A stretch of DNA of 64,000 bases from Nepenthes gracilis (Eukaryota > Streptophyta > Magnoliopsida > Caryophyllales > Nepenthaceae): positions 14,904,175 to 14,968,174 of the forward strand of contig BSYO01000006.1 in NCBI GenBank assembly GCA_033239525.1, given 5' to 3'. Shown here piece after piece: positions 35,604 to 47,900 of the stretch. The notes beneath the pieces are model-generated. The model worked only from the letters and a program-made list of their open reading frames with translations, made no database searches and was not told the origin of the DNA. The position numbers and the translations under genes are program-made. How positions within the stretch are numbered: position 1 is the stretch's first letter; the number at the start of each line of letters is the position of its first letter.

Positions 35604-36969
35604 GGTCATGCCGTCGGGAAACGTCCCGCTGAACAATTTCGTTAGTCAATTATTCCAAAGGTAACTATCGTAATGGTCACCCCTTTGTCCCCTGTATAAG
35701 TAAGAACCACACTCTTCTAAATTTATCCTAAGTTTCCGTGTTGATTCAAACTATCCTAAAGCATCCCGTTTTCTCTTCGATACCAATCATGATTGAGATA
35801 ATTCGACTTTTATTATCACTAAAAGCCGTTGTCAATTCTAATTCATATAATTTGTGATAAGATAAATAGATAAGCATAAAAATTTTTCTTTCTTTTCATC
35901 AAATCTTGGATGCATTCTAAAGATTAGTAATTTCATAAATCCCAAATGTCACGGAAACAATCTACATTCATAAAATGCGGAAATAAGATTACAAGTTTCC
36001 CTCAAACTAAATAAACATAACTCCAAAAATCTCTCTCAGCCAAAAAAATTATAGGACTCTACTCGACTTCGTCCTCCATAAGCTTGTCATCCGAAAAATT
36101 GCAAGAGTGAGCTTACAAAGCCCAAGCAGATACTCATGCGAAAAACACAAGCATATAATCGGAATATAGATCATAATATAGTATAATAATCATCATATCA
36201 TTTCTTCTTTAGTTCATGTTCTTTCATCTTATCTCTATCAAAATCATTCGAACTCATATCATCTTTAGGGACCGGACGGGGCGGACAACATCGAGGACGG
36301 GTTGTGTGCAACCCCACAACCTAAAGCCGTATCCTCATTATGCTCCCCGGGCGGGAGGTAATGCCTTTAACCCGACATACGAGGCCATAGTCCATAGTCC
36401 TTGTGCCACCAAAAGGTCCCCTCCCGTGGCCCGGGAGGCATCCTCGAGTGTCACTCCAATATCCTTCATCCATCTTTAATGAAGAGTTTAATGGAAACTC
36501 GGTTCTTGGTTCGTATTCATTATTGGCCAATAATCAAAGTTCAAAAGTCATGAATTCCACTTGCTGTCCGTATATCATTTTTCATGTTCTTCATAGGCCG
36601 AAGTTCGTTTCATGAAGAGGGCCGGAGTTCATTGCATGCAGAAGCAGTAATTTATTCCATGCAGAAACCGGAGCTCATTTTATGAATAAGAAGCCGGAGT
36701 TCGTTTCTTGCAAAAGCCGGAGTTCGTTTCTTAAATCAAAACCGGAGTTCATTAATTATGAAGGACGGAGCACAATTACATTATGCTCCAAAAGTCGGAA
36801 ACTCTGTAATCAGGGACGGAGTGCCGTTTTCTTTTTAAAAGACGGAGGACTTGGACGGAGCTCTAAACGGACGGAGTGCTTTTGTGTTACAGAATTCCGG
36901 AGTGACTTGTCTTAAATAATTCGGAGTTCAAGGCAGGAGTGGCTTTTCTTTTAAATTCCGGAGTTCAAA

Positions 36970-37220
36970 GGGCGGATCGGATTTTCTTTGAAATCCGGAC
37001 TCAAATGGACGGAGTGGATTTTCTTTGAAAATCCGGAGCCATAGGACGGAGTGGATTTCCTTTGAAATCCGGACTCAATCGGGCGGAGGGATTTTCTTTG
37101 AAATCCGGACTCAAATGGGCGGAGGGATTTTCTTTGAAAATCCGGGCCATAGGACGGAGTGGATTTTCTTTGAAATCCGGACTCAAATGGACGGAGTGGA
37201 TTTTCTGTAAAATCCGGAGT
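36970..37220 (-). repeat. 37-bp tandem array in LTR 3
   Basis: Seven units in the same order as in LTRs 1 and 2. Two units have GGGCGGAGGG in place of GGACGGAGTGG. Confidence 0.9.
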
Positions 37221-38397
37221 GCTCAATCCGGAGTACTTTTCTTTCATGACTCCGAGTGCTTTAAGGGGACGAAGTGCCTCATTGATGAGAGTACACTTCT
37301 CTTCCTTATTCCGGAGTACTTTAAGGGACGAAGTGCCTCATTGACGAGTACACTTCTCTTCCTTATTCAGTGCTTTAAGGAACGGGTGCTCTACTAAAAT
37401 GAACGGTGCATGAAATCCAAAGTTCATTAAATAATTCATAAGCTAGCGTTTATTTCAAAATGTATGGACGGACTACTTTTAAAGACGCAAAGGCCGGGTT
37501 CATTTTGTACGGACTTCCTTATTTAATCGAAAATCGGAGTGACCTTTTCAAAATGAGACGGGCATTTTATTCATAAACGGCCGGAGTGCATAGTGGACGA
37601 AGTGCTTAATTCCTTAAAGAGCGGAGTGTATATTCACAAAGGATGGAGAGCGACTTTCGTAACGTAAGGCCAAGATTGTTATTTTCTTAGAGGACCAGTA
37701 CAAAATTCATTAGCGCCGGAGTTCACTTTCACCATGGACGGAGTTCTTTTCAAGAAACATGAAATATCAAAATTCATAATACTTGCCGAGAAAAATCGTA
37801 AACGAGTAATTTCTAATATCATGCATAATGAGTTTCATTTTAAACATGCTTTTCGAGACGATGAGTCATAAATAAAAGAGGCATACTTCGTACGTAACAC
37901 TATATACTTCATAGCAATATACATAAACATGAACTTTATCAAAAAGAGGTGAGTAACTTGCCTCGAAATCTCCCTTTTTCTATGTCCGGGACCTACGGCC
38001 TCTCCCTCTTTCTCTCCTTCCAACCCACGTGGCGTACTCCATCCTATTCTTCCAGCCCTATTTATAAATTTGAGTTGCCGTTGTCGAGGAATCTAGCCCC
38101 ATTAATCGTTCCTCGTCATTACATATCTCCCATTTAATTCTCTTAAATCTCCTCGTCGGTTATGCGTTTACTTTCAATTTCAAATCCGGTCAATTTACGC
38201 CTTCCCTCTAAACGAAAATTCGCGCGCGCCTTTTTACTCCGGAAATCCGGAGTTCAATTTCCAAAGGAAAATCCGGTTTTCATTTACCCAATGAAATCCG
38301 GAGTCCTTTTATTGTGGGAAATCCGGACTTCATTAAGGAAATCCGGACAGCAATTTCCTCGATGGCATATCCGGACTTCTTTGCCTATGGATTTCCG

Positions 38398-38497
38398 GTC
38401 AACGGGCGTTGACCGGACTAAATGATTCAAATTTCCTTTTACCAAAATTCCGGACGTCTTACCTCTGGATTTCCGGTCAACGGACGTTGACCGGACC
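38398..38497. promoter_or_regulatory. Two W-box inverted repeats at the start of LTR 3
   Basis: CCGGTCAACG-N2-CGTTGACCGG occurs twice, about 77 bp apart, within 150 bp of the LTR start (U3). TTGACC is the W-box core. Role in transcription is inferred. Confidence 0.6.
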
Positions 38498-38539
38498 AGA
38501 TGATTAAAATTTCCTTACTCAAATTTTTGGGTCATTACA

Positions 38540-41482
38540 CTTCATCTTTAGGCACGGATATACCTTATCACACAAGCCACGACCTCACGCTTTATATTTT
38601 GCCTGCTTACCTCAACGCATAATCAACTTACCATAAAATTCTCCCTACATTCTGAAAGGTGGAGAATCTTCGATGTTCCCTTCAAACTTGGACAAATCCA
38701 AACTCAATATAGCTGCTAACACCCTCATTTGCTTTCGAACTTCCATCCAATCAGCAATACTCAAACCAGAGAATTCTTGCAAACATGCCTCCTCTCAAAC
38801 GTGCAAAGGGAAAGCACTGGTACAGGATGCTTGAGATTGCCTGCTCGATCGCTTTCAACTTTAATGTAGCTCATCGAAAAGGGTTTTATTTCTAATATTC
38901 TCAAAAGCTTCTCCCGCATATAGGAATTTCATTCAGAATCCAATCCTAGCAGCAAAGAAGAAATTCTTCTAACCTAGTCTTCCCACTGGCATCTTTGACA
39001 TAGCACTTCACACAAAAATCCTCCAAACTGTGTTGCATCCTGGACTTTTCTTTGAATAATGCGCCCGATCATACTAAATCCATATATGTCAAAATCTTTC
39101 TTAGGAGCATTACTGAACGCGGCTAAACTTTCTGATTCATCAGAAATCGACAAAACTGACATCGATGACAATCTATTCTTCAATTACCGAAAACTTTACT
39201 CACCAACATACATTACTTTATTTGAATACTAATCACTTCTATTTCAAAGGCACCACGACACTAAAATCCTCAAGAAACTTTTAACAAATCTCCCATCACA
39301 ATCGACTAGATCCAAGAAACTCCACACTCCCGTAACCTTAGACAGTCTTTTCAAATTGGCCACTGCTTCTATCTTCTTCGAATATCCAAATGTCACATTA
39401 AGAGCCACACGAACCAAAAGGACACCTTCTCAAAATTTGTAGCTGACTTCCCAATCGGGTCTCATATTCCCAAAAAAATCCTTTAGACAAATCAGAACAT
39501 TATTGATGAAACCACCACAAACATAACCATCACAACTATCCCACCACGATCAGAAATCTAATCAATAATATTCATAAAAGACGCCAAAACATTTGACAAT
39601 CCAAAAGCACTTTCAAAACTTCGCAACGGCCACATATTGACCTGAAAGCTGTCCTATACACATCCTCCCACTTAATTCACAATAAAGGATACCTCGAGCA
39701 CAATTTGATCTAAGAGAAAACTTAAATTTCTTCAAATAGATTTAACAAATCCTCAATCTTTGACAACTTATACATATCCAATTTCCAAATAATCCAAACA
39801 TAGGTTTATCAAGCCAATTTTATTTGCCAGAGAACATTAAAGCAGTCTATGCCAAGACACTTGGCCGAATGAAACCTTCTCAACGGGTTTTACAATTGTT
39901 GTCTCAATTTTTTCAACTCAGACAAGACTATCCCATACGGAGCCTTCAAAATAGGCGCCAATCCAAGCACAACATCAAAAATAAATTTGATCATTCGATC
40001 CAAGATTAAACAGTTGAATTCTCTAAAAAACATCTTCAAACTCACAAAGACCAAAATGTTTTCAAGGGTCAAGGAATAACTCCGAGATGTAACTTTATGT
40101 GCCAAATAAGCTCGACACTCATCTCACAACAGATGACTCACTACACCAAGATCAACCCTGAAACCTTCTTACTGATTCCTCCTTGGAGCTCAAAAAACTC
40201 ATATCCTGAATGCAGAATGGGACGGACTTGCCAAGATAGTCTTCCACGACTGAGGATCCAGCTCTAACTTCATAGGCTATATATGCGAAATACCCTGCTA
40301 AAATAGTTTGACTTCTATGTAAATGTCTGGAATCCGAATGCCTGAAATTTAAATGATCCCTTGACAAATAACATATCAGGCAGCAATTTGAAGCAGACTC
40401 CATTTTGGACGAAGCAAACTCGTCTCATGTACTTCTTCTCGCTAAACTTGTGGGCTGATCTTCTAAACTCAAACTTCAAGGAGGAAGACTTTGCTTCTCC
40501 TGATTTTTCTTTAACTTGTGCTCTGAAGGATAAACAAATTCATCCTTGGAGTTCTAACTCCAATGCTCTGATTTCTTCTGGAAACTTCTCAAGACTACTC
40601 CTACTCGATCAACAAAGTATGATCTTGCTCCTCATCATAAGTTTAGCGTCCGAATGACACCAACTACTTCCAAATTGAATCGTGAAGTCCTCAACTACAC
40701 CATACTTTAACAAATCTTTCAAATTTTTCAACCTCTTTCTGAGCATTACTTTAGGAGATCGAACCACAAACTCTTTGTCCTTCGATTCTTCAGCGATGAA
40801 AGATTTGTAGGGACGACTATCCACCTGATCACAGCGACGAGTGGGAATGGACAATCTTCAGTCTTTCTCTTACTCCAACTATAACTGCAGATTTCTACAC
40901 AATTAGCATCATCGTTGCCAACGAAATCAGACTTGCACTTCATTGTCCTGTCTTCTAGCAATGAGAAATGAGTTGATTTGACTTGAACTTCTTCATCTTT
41001 ATTTGCGGCATCCAATCTTGAAGAATCTTCATTCATCTCCACTTTCACCGCTAACCTTTCTGCCGGCCAAAAATCTCCTTATACCTTGCGAGATTTCCAG
41101 TCGACCAACTTTATCACCTACCCCTCTACCGACCAAAATCTTCTTCTACTTCGCGAGATTTTAGACCAGCTCCAATTTCAGACCACTACTCTTCCAAAAT
41201 TATAAATTCCAATAAAATCTCCACATATTTGCAGAAACCAAACAAAATTCTAATTCAATTGCTATATCAAACCATACATTATGTCACTTGTGTGACTCAT
41301 CATTATCAGATGATTATCCTTCCAATCCATACTTAAACCCATACGACTCGACCTTCTGATTCAAACCCAAATCTCTACAACTTAAATTTTCTATTATCAA
41401 CCAAAGGTAATACTTATTATACCCCCAATATTCAGCAAATTATTTATCCGAAATAATCCAAAGTGCCTCTCCTTATTATTTT
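38540..41482 (-). pseudogene. gag-pol remnant of the 24-kb chromovirus
   Basis: Minus strand, badly decayed. Recognisable from right to left: an RT lead-in at about 39960-39860 (APILKAPYGIVLSELKKLRQQL), the FGLSN palm entry at about 39640-39590, a KKIEAVANLKRLSKVTGVWSFL block at 39360-39290, and an RNase H-integrase spacer near 38900-38750. Between 41482 and 40000 I expect gag and protease but see only short open runs (41048-40746, 40403-40152) without clear motifs. The 38540 border continues into 23103 across the array. Confidence 0.7.
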
Positions 41483-41494
41483 TCTCTGATACCA
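41483..41494 (-). other. Primer-binding site of the 24-kb chromovirus
   Basis: TGGTATCAGAGA on the minus strand, a perfect complement to the 3' end of initiator tRNA-Met, four bases inside the 5' LTR. Confidence 0.85.
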
Positions 41495-41498
41495 CTTC

Positions 41499-44024
41499 TA
41501 TCACGAACTCAGACCAAGTAGGTTAATTAAATAATTAATTATAATTTTTAAAATCTAAAATTTTAAATAATTTTAAAGAAATAATACTAAGTCCCAAAAT
41601 TCGGGTGTGACAAATTAAAATATACAACTCAACAAAATTAAAAATCCTCACAGGACCTCATCAGACATCCATCCGGATAATATAAATACAACCTACTCTA
41701 CAATCATCGTAAGGGAGATAATAATTAAACTAAAATTTATGGTCATACATAGCATAATATCCAAATTATTCTCAGAATGTAATCATAGGTCTATACCCGG
41801 CCAATTCCATAATACAATCACATTAATTGCCAAATTAAACAATAATAGAACCAAAACTCACCAAATCAGACGAATGGCTGATAGATCACGTCCTAACTCC
41901 TACAATTCATCCGAACCTTCTACTTTAAAGGGATAAAATAGAAAAATGAGCCTAATACCCAGTAAGTATCATATTTAGTCAAAAGAAGTCCAATAAATCA
42001 GATGAAAAGTCAAATGGATAAAAATCTGTTCTAATGACAGAATAGATCCAAATCTCCAATATAGCAAACCCAATAAAAATCCAAGATCTAAATTTCAAAA
42101 TCCAATGGTAGTCTCGTACTCAAATCAAATATCTAAGTCCAAATAAATGTCCAAATTTTGAAAATAGTCATTGTCAGGACGTATATATATATATAACCAA
42201 AATAGAGATAATCTGGATCAATTCCAAAGCCGATGTCGATTCGAGTCCACATTCAAATCCGAATCCGAGTCCAAGTCCAAATCCATGGCTCGACCAGCTT
42301 GTGATTTGGGGTAAAATCTGGTAGCCGGATGGTCTAATACCATGCGCAGGAGCCGAAGCAGCGCTGTCACAGATATTTCAAAGGTCCGGATCAAAATATA
42401 TAATCAAAATCGTTTGTACGAGACATACCATGCCCAATTATAGGCAAAATTGGCGAATCTCAAATCCAAGTCCAAAAATCAATATCCAAATCAAAGTCCA
42501 ATATCAATCAATACAAAAATATAAATTATGTACAAAATCTGAGTTCTAATTATTTAAGGGTTACACATAATCCCGATAACCTTAGGCCAAAATCCATGTA
42601 CTGTGTACCCATAGATAAGATTGTCCACTATATTTACCACCATGATTTTGAGTGCATTCCTCAAGTTTGTCAAATATATTAGGACGTCCGAATATATTCT
42701 AAGGTCAAGTCAAATTATCCAAATGTGAAGGGTCACTACTCCAAACCTTTCCTGTTGGCGGAAAGGGATTTCCAAATAAATCTCCCCGTTGGGAGTTGGT
42801 TAGAGTCCAATAATCAAAATCTTAATATAGTGACCATAATCTGACACGTGCATGTGAAAATGGACGGCCAATACAAGTTTCATGTAGATTTTTATTATAC
42901 ATACTGATATAAATATACACCGAGTCCAATAAATTTTTTCAGCTTTCAAAAAAATAATAAGTTCCTAAAATCATAAAATCCATATTTAAAACCCCCAAAA
43001 TAATCCAATAAACTCTACATACATGTCTAGAATAAATTAAAAAGGTGTATAAAAATTCATGCATATTAGTAAAAAATTTCAAACAGTATCTAAAATACAT
43101 CAGATACAAAATCAGACCAAAGAATGGGTTTACAGATCCTTGCCTCGACCGTATATTCTGTAGATTTGAAAATTGGATAATCCGAGGCACAAATCGCGCA
43201 CCTCTTCCCTCATAGCCGTCTACTGCCCGCGAACCCAGGCTTACCCTCACACTGTGCAGCTTCTGCACACACCATCGGACACCCACGACCACCGTCGATT
43301 GCCGGCGTGCCACCATCGGCCGTCGTTGACCACCTCCTAACACTGCCGCTCCTTCTGTCCTGCATCGCGTAGCTTCTCTCACCCATGCGCTTCTCTCTTC
43401 CTCGTTGTGCAACTTCTGCGTACTCCGCCAAACACCCACGGCGACTGCCGGTCACCGACGTCCACTAGCAACCGTCGTTGACCACCGTCGCAATGTTACC
43501 TCTGTGCACCGCCGTTAAGAACGCTGCCAACAAATGCCGTCAGCCTCCTCGACGATTTTCTCTTCGCGAAACCACCACCACCGGCCACACCGACCACCAC
43601 TACGCCACCCATGAGTTACCGACAACCACCGGCATCAGCGTCTCCTTGCCGCACAACGCCATCACAGGCCGTCACTTTCCTCCTTACTCGGCTTCTCTCT
43701 CTACCTCCTCATTTCTTCTCCTGAAACACTCATCCCCAAATCCATCCTTATCTCCTTTTTTCTTCATTTTTATTTTTTTTCTTTTGCATTTTCTTTATTA
43801 TTATTATTATTATTATTATTATATTTTCTATTTTAGTTTTTCGTCTCTTTTAATACAAATTCTGAATTAATACCTGGGCGACAACATGGGCCCACCCTGC
43901 GCCAGCCCAACTGATCCAAACATCCTCCCAAAATTTTTCAATATTTAAATAATTTTATCACGTTTAATTTGTCTAAAATTATAATTTATATTAAATTAAT
44001 TCGAATAAAATCCGGAATATTACA
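41499..44024 (-). mobile_element. 5' LTR of the 24-kb chromovirus
   Basis: 2526 bp, partner of 19785-22400, starting TGTAATATTCCGGATTTTAT on the minus strand. It shares with its partner the TTA microsatellite (here about 9 units, 43795-43822), the GC-rich stretch (43200-43690) and the long AT-rich U5. By eye the pair agrees at roughly nine positions in ten. Confidence 0.9.
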
Positions 44025-44265
44025 GTTCTGGTCTCAAAGAAAGGCGTACTTCTACTTTATCTCCAATAACTCACGTTCAAGTCGAAAAATACACTACTCT
44101 GAAGCCAAGAACTTCTCTTTTTCAACATAATCATGAGCCAGGGTGGTTGGTAGCAGAAGCAAGTCGATGGGCCAGTTCTTGAAATTGCAAAGAAGAGGGC
44201 AAGTTAGAAGCTATAAAGAAAGAAATAAAAGAATTAAGAAAAGGTTCGGCCAATACCTCAAAGAT
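44025..44265 (-). pseudogene. Tat antisense ORF, coiled-coil-like segment
   Basis: A piece of the antisense ORF between the 24-kb chromovirus and a solo LTR. Minus-strand reading gives segments rich in Glu, Lys and Leu (EKEKFLASE, RLERELLEIK), consistent with a coiled coil, with several stops. Both ends are target duplications: gttct at 44025 and aagat at 44261-44265. Confidence 0.55.
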
Positions 44266-46539
44266 TGTGAGGACCCGAAACTAAAAACGTAATAACTAGA
44301 TGTGATTAAGGTGATTAAAATCAGTAAGAGGCTAAGTATGTAGTGAAAAAGTAGTAGTTAAAAGTAAAAAGTTGGAAAAATACCCGAGTTCAACAAGCAG
44401 CCGAGTGGTGCTCGCTGGGTGCTCGAGCCCACCTATCGGGCAGAAAAACTAGATCCATTCCAAATCCCTGCCGCCCACTGGCCACTCGAGACGACCTATC
44501 GGGCGGGAAAACCAATGCCGTTTCGGATCCCTGCCGCTCGAGCTCCGCTCGAGCGTCAAGCGCAGTATAAAAACACGATAAGACTTCGCTCCTCTCATTT
44601 TCGCACAGTTTTAGGGTTTTAGAGAGAGAGGGAGCGCCGACCTTAGAGAGAGAAGAAGGGAGAATGAGGCCCAGGAGCCCAAATCCATCCGTGAGCCAGT
44701 TATAAAGGTGAAAGCCCACGACAAGGCAAGTATACCTCGGACGTTGTTTTACGTTTTTACCGTTTCTCTTGCTTTAAAGTTCATGAAAATGTTGCAAAAA
44801 TGATGTTGAAGCATGTTTCCTTCGATTAATCGGTTAGATTTCATGTTTGTTCATATTTATGGAAGTATTTGGCTCCGTTTTCATGCATGAGCATGTGTTA
44901 TGTGTTTATTTTGACATTGAAAGAACATGGCCAAACCCTAACTTGAAATTTTTGAAATTTATGGTTTAAATGCATGATTGAGTATATATATTTGGATTTA
45001 TGGCTTTGATTTCATGAAATAAGACTTGTTTAGTGATCGATTTGAGTACGAAGGTTTTGGCGAAGCGCTAAGTATGAAAATGAAGAGATTTTAGTGATTT
45101 TTAACCAAAGCTCCAGTTACATGAAAGTTAATTGACATCGATGTGTAACTTTCGGTATAATTTGTTTTTGAAAATGTGAACGAACGTATACCGACGAAAT
45201 TTCCATGTAAATTTAAAGAAGTGCTGAAATTATGTTGTAAAAGCTTGATTTCGAAAATAGGATTTTTGATAAAGAGATGATTTCCGTTATAGTTATTTTG
45301 GGACCCGAGACTAACTACAATCCAGGTAAGTTCTTAGGTGGGGCCTTAGAACTTACGGTGGTAATTAAGGATAGCTCTGTCCATGGAGCGATTCATGGTC
45401 CACCCTGTCCTCAAGGACGTTAAGCCAGGAGGGACATAAGCCGACCCTCGGGTGGCACACAGTACAGATATCCCTCGGGATGGGATATATATGACATGAT
45501 AGGCCTTGGATTGTGTGGACTGAACATAATCTATCCTCGATCATTCACCCCTTCCGCTAGTAGGGTACACTAGCAGGGTCTGAAATTGTTAAGATATGTC
45601 ACGATAAAAGATGAAAATGTATTGTACAGTGAAAAGACGATAGAGTATCATCTGATGAAAAGATGATAATGAATCGTATACAGTAAAAAGATGACAGTGA
45701 ATAGTACAGAGTATTGTTTTCAATTTTACCATACATCAGTAAAGTTTATAGTTATTATTTTACAGTCTATAGTGTAATGATTTATGAATCATGAGATTTA
45801 ATATCGTTATAGTATGTCTTTACTTTGTAGATTTGTAGATGATGTTTGATTAAAATTGTTCCGCATGGTTATATGATTGTTTTGACATAATCGTTTCTGA
45901 TTCATATGCATGTACCTTGTCAGGCCTCGACTCACTGTTTTTAGTATTTTTTCCCCTCCGGATAGAGACAAGAAACTTTTACCTGACGAAAAAGAGTAAT
46001 CAGAGAGAGAAGCTTTTTGAAGACTTTTGAGGACCATAGCACATTGGAGCTATTTTGGAAGAGTCTGTCGACGTAAAGGCCTAGCCGCACATGATTTTTG
46101 TATATTGATCTTGTGATTATTGATATCTTAGAACATGCTGATTTTTGTATAGAAAGCTCATGATGTGTATAATAGTAGAAGAAAAAATGCTATGCTTCTG
46201 CAGTTCTTAGTTTACTTCCATTATATACTCTGGATCTACTGTGCAGGTCCTAGATGGCATCTCGTTATTAAACTGTTAAAGTAGTAAATATTTTTATGGA
46301 TTTGTGCCATGGATTACACATATGATCCTGTGAATGTTTGTTGTAGGAATTATGAATGATGGATAGTTGTGTGCTTGTTATGGATGATTATATAGGGTTG
46401 TATTTTTAGATTTTTCATCCTATTACAAAGGAGACTCTACCAAAATTTCTGTAGGAGTCTTAACTTATATTTTAGACCGTTAATGGTATTGCTGTTTTGA
46501 CGGAAGCTTTTGAGGATAAAAAAAATCCGTTCCGTCACA
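44266..46539 (+). mobile_element. Solo LTR with perfect target-site duplication
   Basis: 2274 bp, beginning TGTGAGGACCCGAAACT and ending CCGTTCCGTCACA, flanked by aagat at 44261-44265 and 46540-46544. Related to the solo LTR at 13133. The U3 has an about 66-bp duplication (44412-44475 and 44485-44550, around CCTATCGGGC) and GCTCGAGC motifs. The TATA box is at 44566-44573 and a GC-rich leader follows. No interior, so it is a recombination remnant. The perfect duplication suggests it is younger than the LTR at 13133. Confidence 0.95.
44566..44573 (+). promoter_or_regulatory. TATA box of the solo LTR
   Basis: TATAAAAA, just after the GCTCGAGC cluster and about 45 bases before a GAGAGAGAGGG leader. 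Confidence 0.6.
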
Positions 46540-47270
46540 AAGATAGAGGAGCTTCCTGAAGGAACATCACTTGTGGGAACATCCAAAGCCTCATGGACCT
46601 CGGCCTCCGAGGGCTCTGCAGCAACCACCTCAGCCGACTCATTGACCTCCTCCGACAAAACATACCCCTAGGCTTCAAGCGTTGGGGGCTTGGAACCAAA
46701 TGTTCGGATGCTGCTTTCTGGTTCAACCTTAAATGTAGAGGCTTTCAAGAGAGGCACGTCTACCGCCATGACTCCACCCTCGGCCTTGTCTTCAACTCTA
46801 GCCTCAATCGCTAGGGGCTTGGGAGAAGTTACCTTAACAATATCAGCATGAAGCTCCGAGGTGACCACCTCAACGATGCTAGCCACCGAGAACCCGGTTA
46901 GAGGCACCTCCTTGGCCTCACCAAATTGAGTCTTACTAATCCAAGAAGCACCCTCGGCAAAGCTAGTGGGGATGCCAAGCAAGGGCTCCTCGAATAATGG
47001 TGGCAAAATGGCCAGCACCCTAAATGAAGTAAGTCCTCGAGTAGGGATCAGAATGTCTTCAGCTCTAACCTTAGTAGCAAACTCTGAAGGCTCATAGCTT
47101 TCATCGGGCCCAATGGCCCTAGAGGCTTGTGCCATGACGGATGTAGAAGCAGGGTCCACCCTCATCAATGTCCTCTTCCTTCTTATTAGCTCATCGATAG
47201 TTGCTGTATCCTCAGAGGAGGACCCGGCTGAAGCCTCTTTGTGCTTGGGCACTTGGGGTGAAGGCTCTTT
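46540..47270 (-). pseudogene. Tat antisense ORF, middle part
   Basis: Minus strand, one open frame from 47270 to 46545 with a single TAG at about 46665-46667. The sequence is rich in Glu, Ser, Pro and Val (for example SSEDTATIDELIRRKRTL). It is bounded by a LINE insertion on the N-terminal side and a solo LTR on the C-terminal side. The apparent start at 47312 lies inside the LINE and is not real: the frame enters through the 14-bp duplication, and removing the LINE restores it exactly. Function unknown; such ORFs are known in Tat elements between pol and the 3' LTR. Confidence 0.75.
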
Positions 47271-47900
47271 CTTCTTTTTTTTTTCTTTTTGCTGCTGGAA
47301 TTGCTGATGCAAGTAGTCTTTCTAGCTGCTGCATGGTGGTTATGCTGCTGAGAAGTAAGCTTTGAAATAAGGATTTTGCTGTTGTATTGGTGGATGTAGT
47401 TGTGCTCTGCTGTAGTGTAAAGGCTGTTTGCCGAGTTGTCTTCCTTAGGACAGGATGTTTTTGACCGAGTTACTTGCTGGCTGAGGCGTTAGATGATGGC
47501 CGAGAAGGTTGATTTGCCTGAGAGGCTGTGGCACAAGTGGCTTTCTGTCTGACTTGCTTTTGGACGAGGTAGTGATATCCAGCAGACTTGCATTTGGACG
47601 AAAAGCTGCAGATAGCCTAGGTCCACTTGCTGTCATGTTTTGCTTTAGGCTGAGAATTGATTTCTTTTGTGTTCATATATTGCTACTTGATGGCTTCCTT
47701 TTACTGTTATTTTATTTAGGCCCATGATTTGGCCGGTCTTTTGTTTAGTCTTTGGTGGTCTTGTGAACTACCGCGGATCTTGAGGTATGCCCCTGTGCCT
47801 TTGTTCTACATCCAAGTCGAAAAAATACTTGAAATTAGAATATTGGCTTTGTACTTTTCTTTATCCATTTATAAAATTTTCTTACTTACCAAAAAAAAAA
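47271..47900 (+). mobile_element. 5'-truncated LINE (L1-type) tail
   Basis: A 630-bp insertion ending in a 3' UTR-like ATAAAATTTTCTTACTTACC and ten As, flanked by the identical 14-bp ggtgaaggctcttt at 47257-47270 and 47901-47914. Poly(A) and a long duplication are the signature of target-primed reverse transcription, and the 3' end resembles plant L1 tails. There is no coding domain, so 5' truncation is extreme. It could instead be another retroposed transcript; the 3' end favours L1. Confidence 0.85.

Larger units (their letters stand above)
23104..38539 (-). mobile_element. Three-LTR, two-interior tandem array of one deleted chromovirus
   Basis: Order on the plus strand: LTR (23104-25842), interior (25843-29443), LTR (about 29446-32191), interior (32192-35788), LTR (about 35790-38539). 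Coding parts run on the minus strand. The direct-repeat period is 6342 and 6348 bp. The outer ends share acttc (23099-23103) and acttc (38539-38543, overlapping the last LTR base), so the array behaves as a single insertion. Both interiors carry the same gag-RT deletion. Unequal recombination between two alleles of one insertion explains this better than two independent insertions. A misassembly must also be considered. Confidence 0.85.
35790..38539 (-). mobile_element. Array LTR 3 (5' LTR)
   Basis: About 2750 bp, with the primer-binding site TTGGTATCG (minus, about 35778-35786) just outside its left end. It ends at 38539 with TGTAATGACCC on the minus strand. The 37-bp array is at 36970-37220. 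The two W-box pairs (38398-38420 and 38475-38497) are the best preserved of the three LTRs: CCGGTCAACG, two bases, CGTTGACCGG. Confidence 0.9.
19785..44024 (-). mobile_element. Complete but decayed minus-strand chromovirus (24.2 kb including a nested array)
   Basis: LTRs at 19785-22400 (3') and 41499-44024 (5') bound this element; flanking pentamers gtact and gttct differ by one base. The primer site (41483-41494) and polypurine tract (22401-22413) sit at the correct inner edges. Its own interior is only about 3.7 kb (22401-23103 plus 38540-41498); the rest is the three-LTR array at 23104-38539. The element interrupts the antisense ORF of the Tat element. By eye the two LTRs differ at roughly a tenth of positions, so this insertion is clearly older than the array inside it. 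Confidence 0.88.

Noticed and set aside
23104..38539. Two independent insertions of the same element side by side
   Set aside because: The central LTR is single, without its own target duplication, the outer flanks match each other, and both interiors share the same deletion.
46593..47307. Plus-strand ORFs opposite the antisense ORF
   Set aside because: Shadows of the minus-strand frame; they lack domain features and are split by the LINE insertion.
47271..47900. SINE with internal promoter
   Set aside because: No A or B box, 630 bp is too long, and the 3' end resembles an L1 tail; a truncated LINE fits better.
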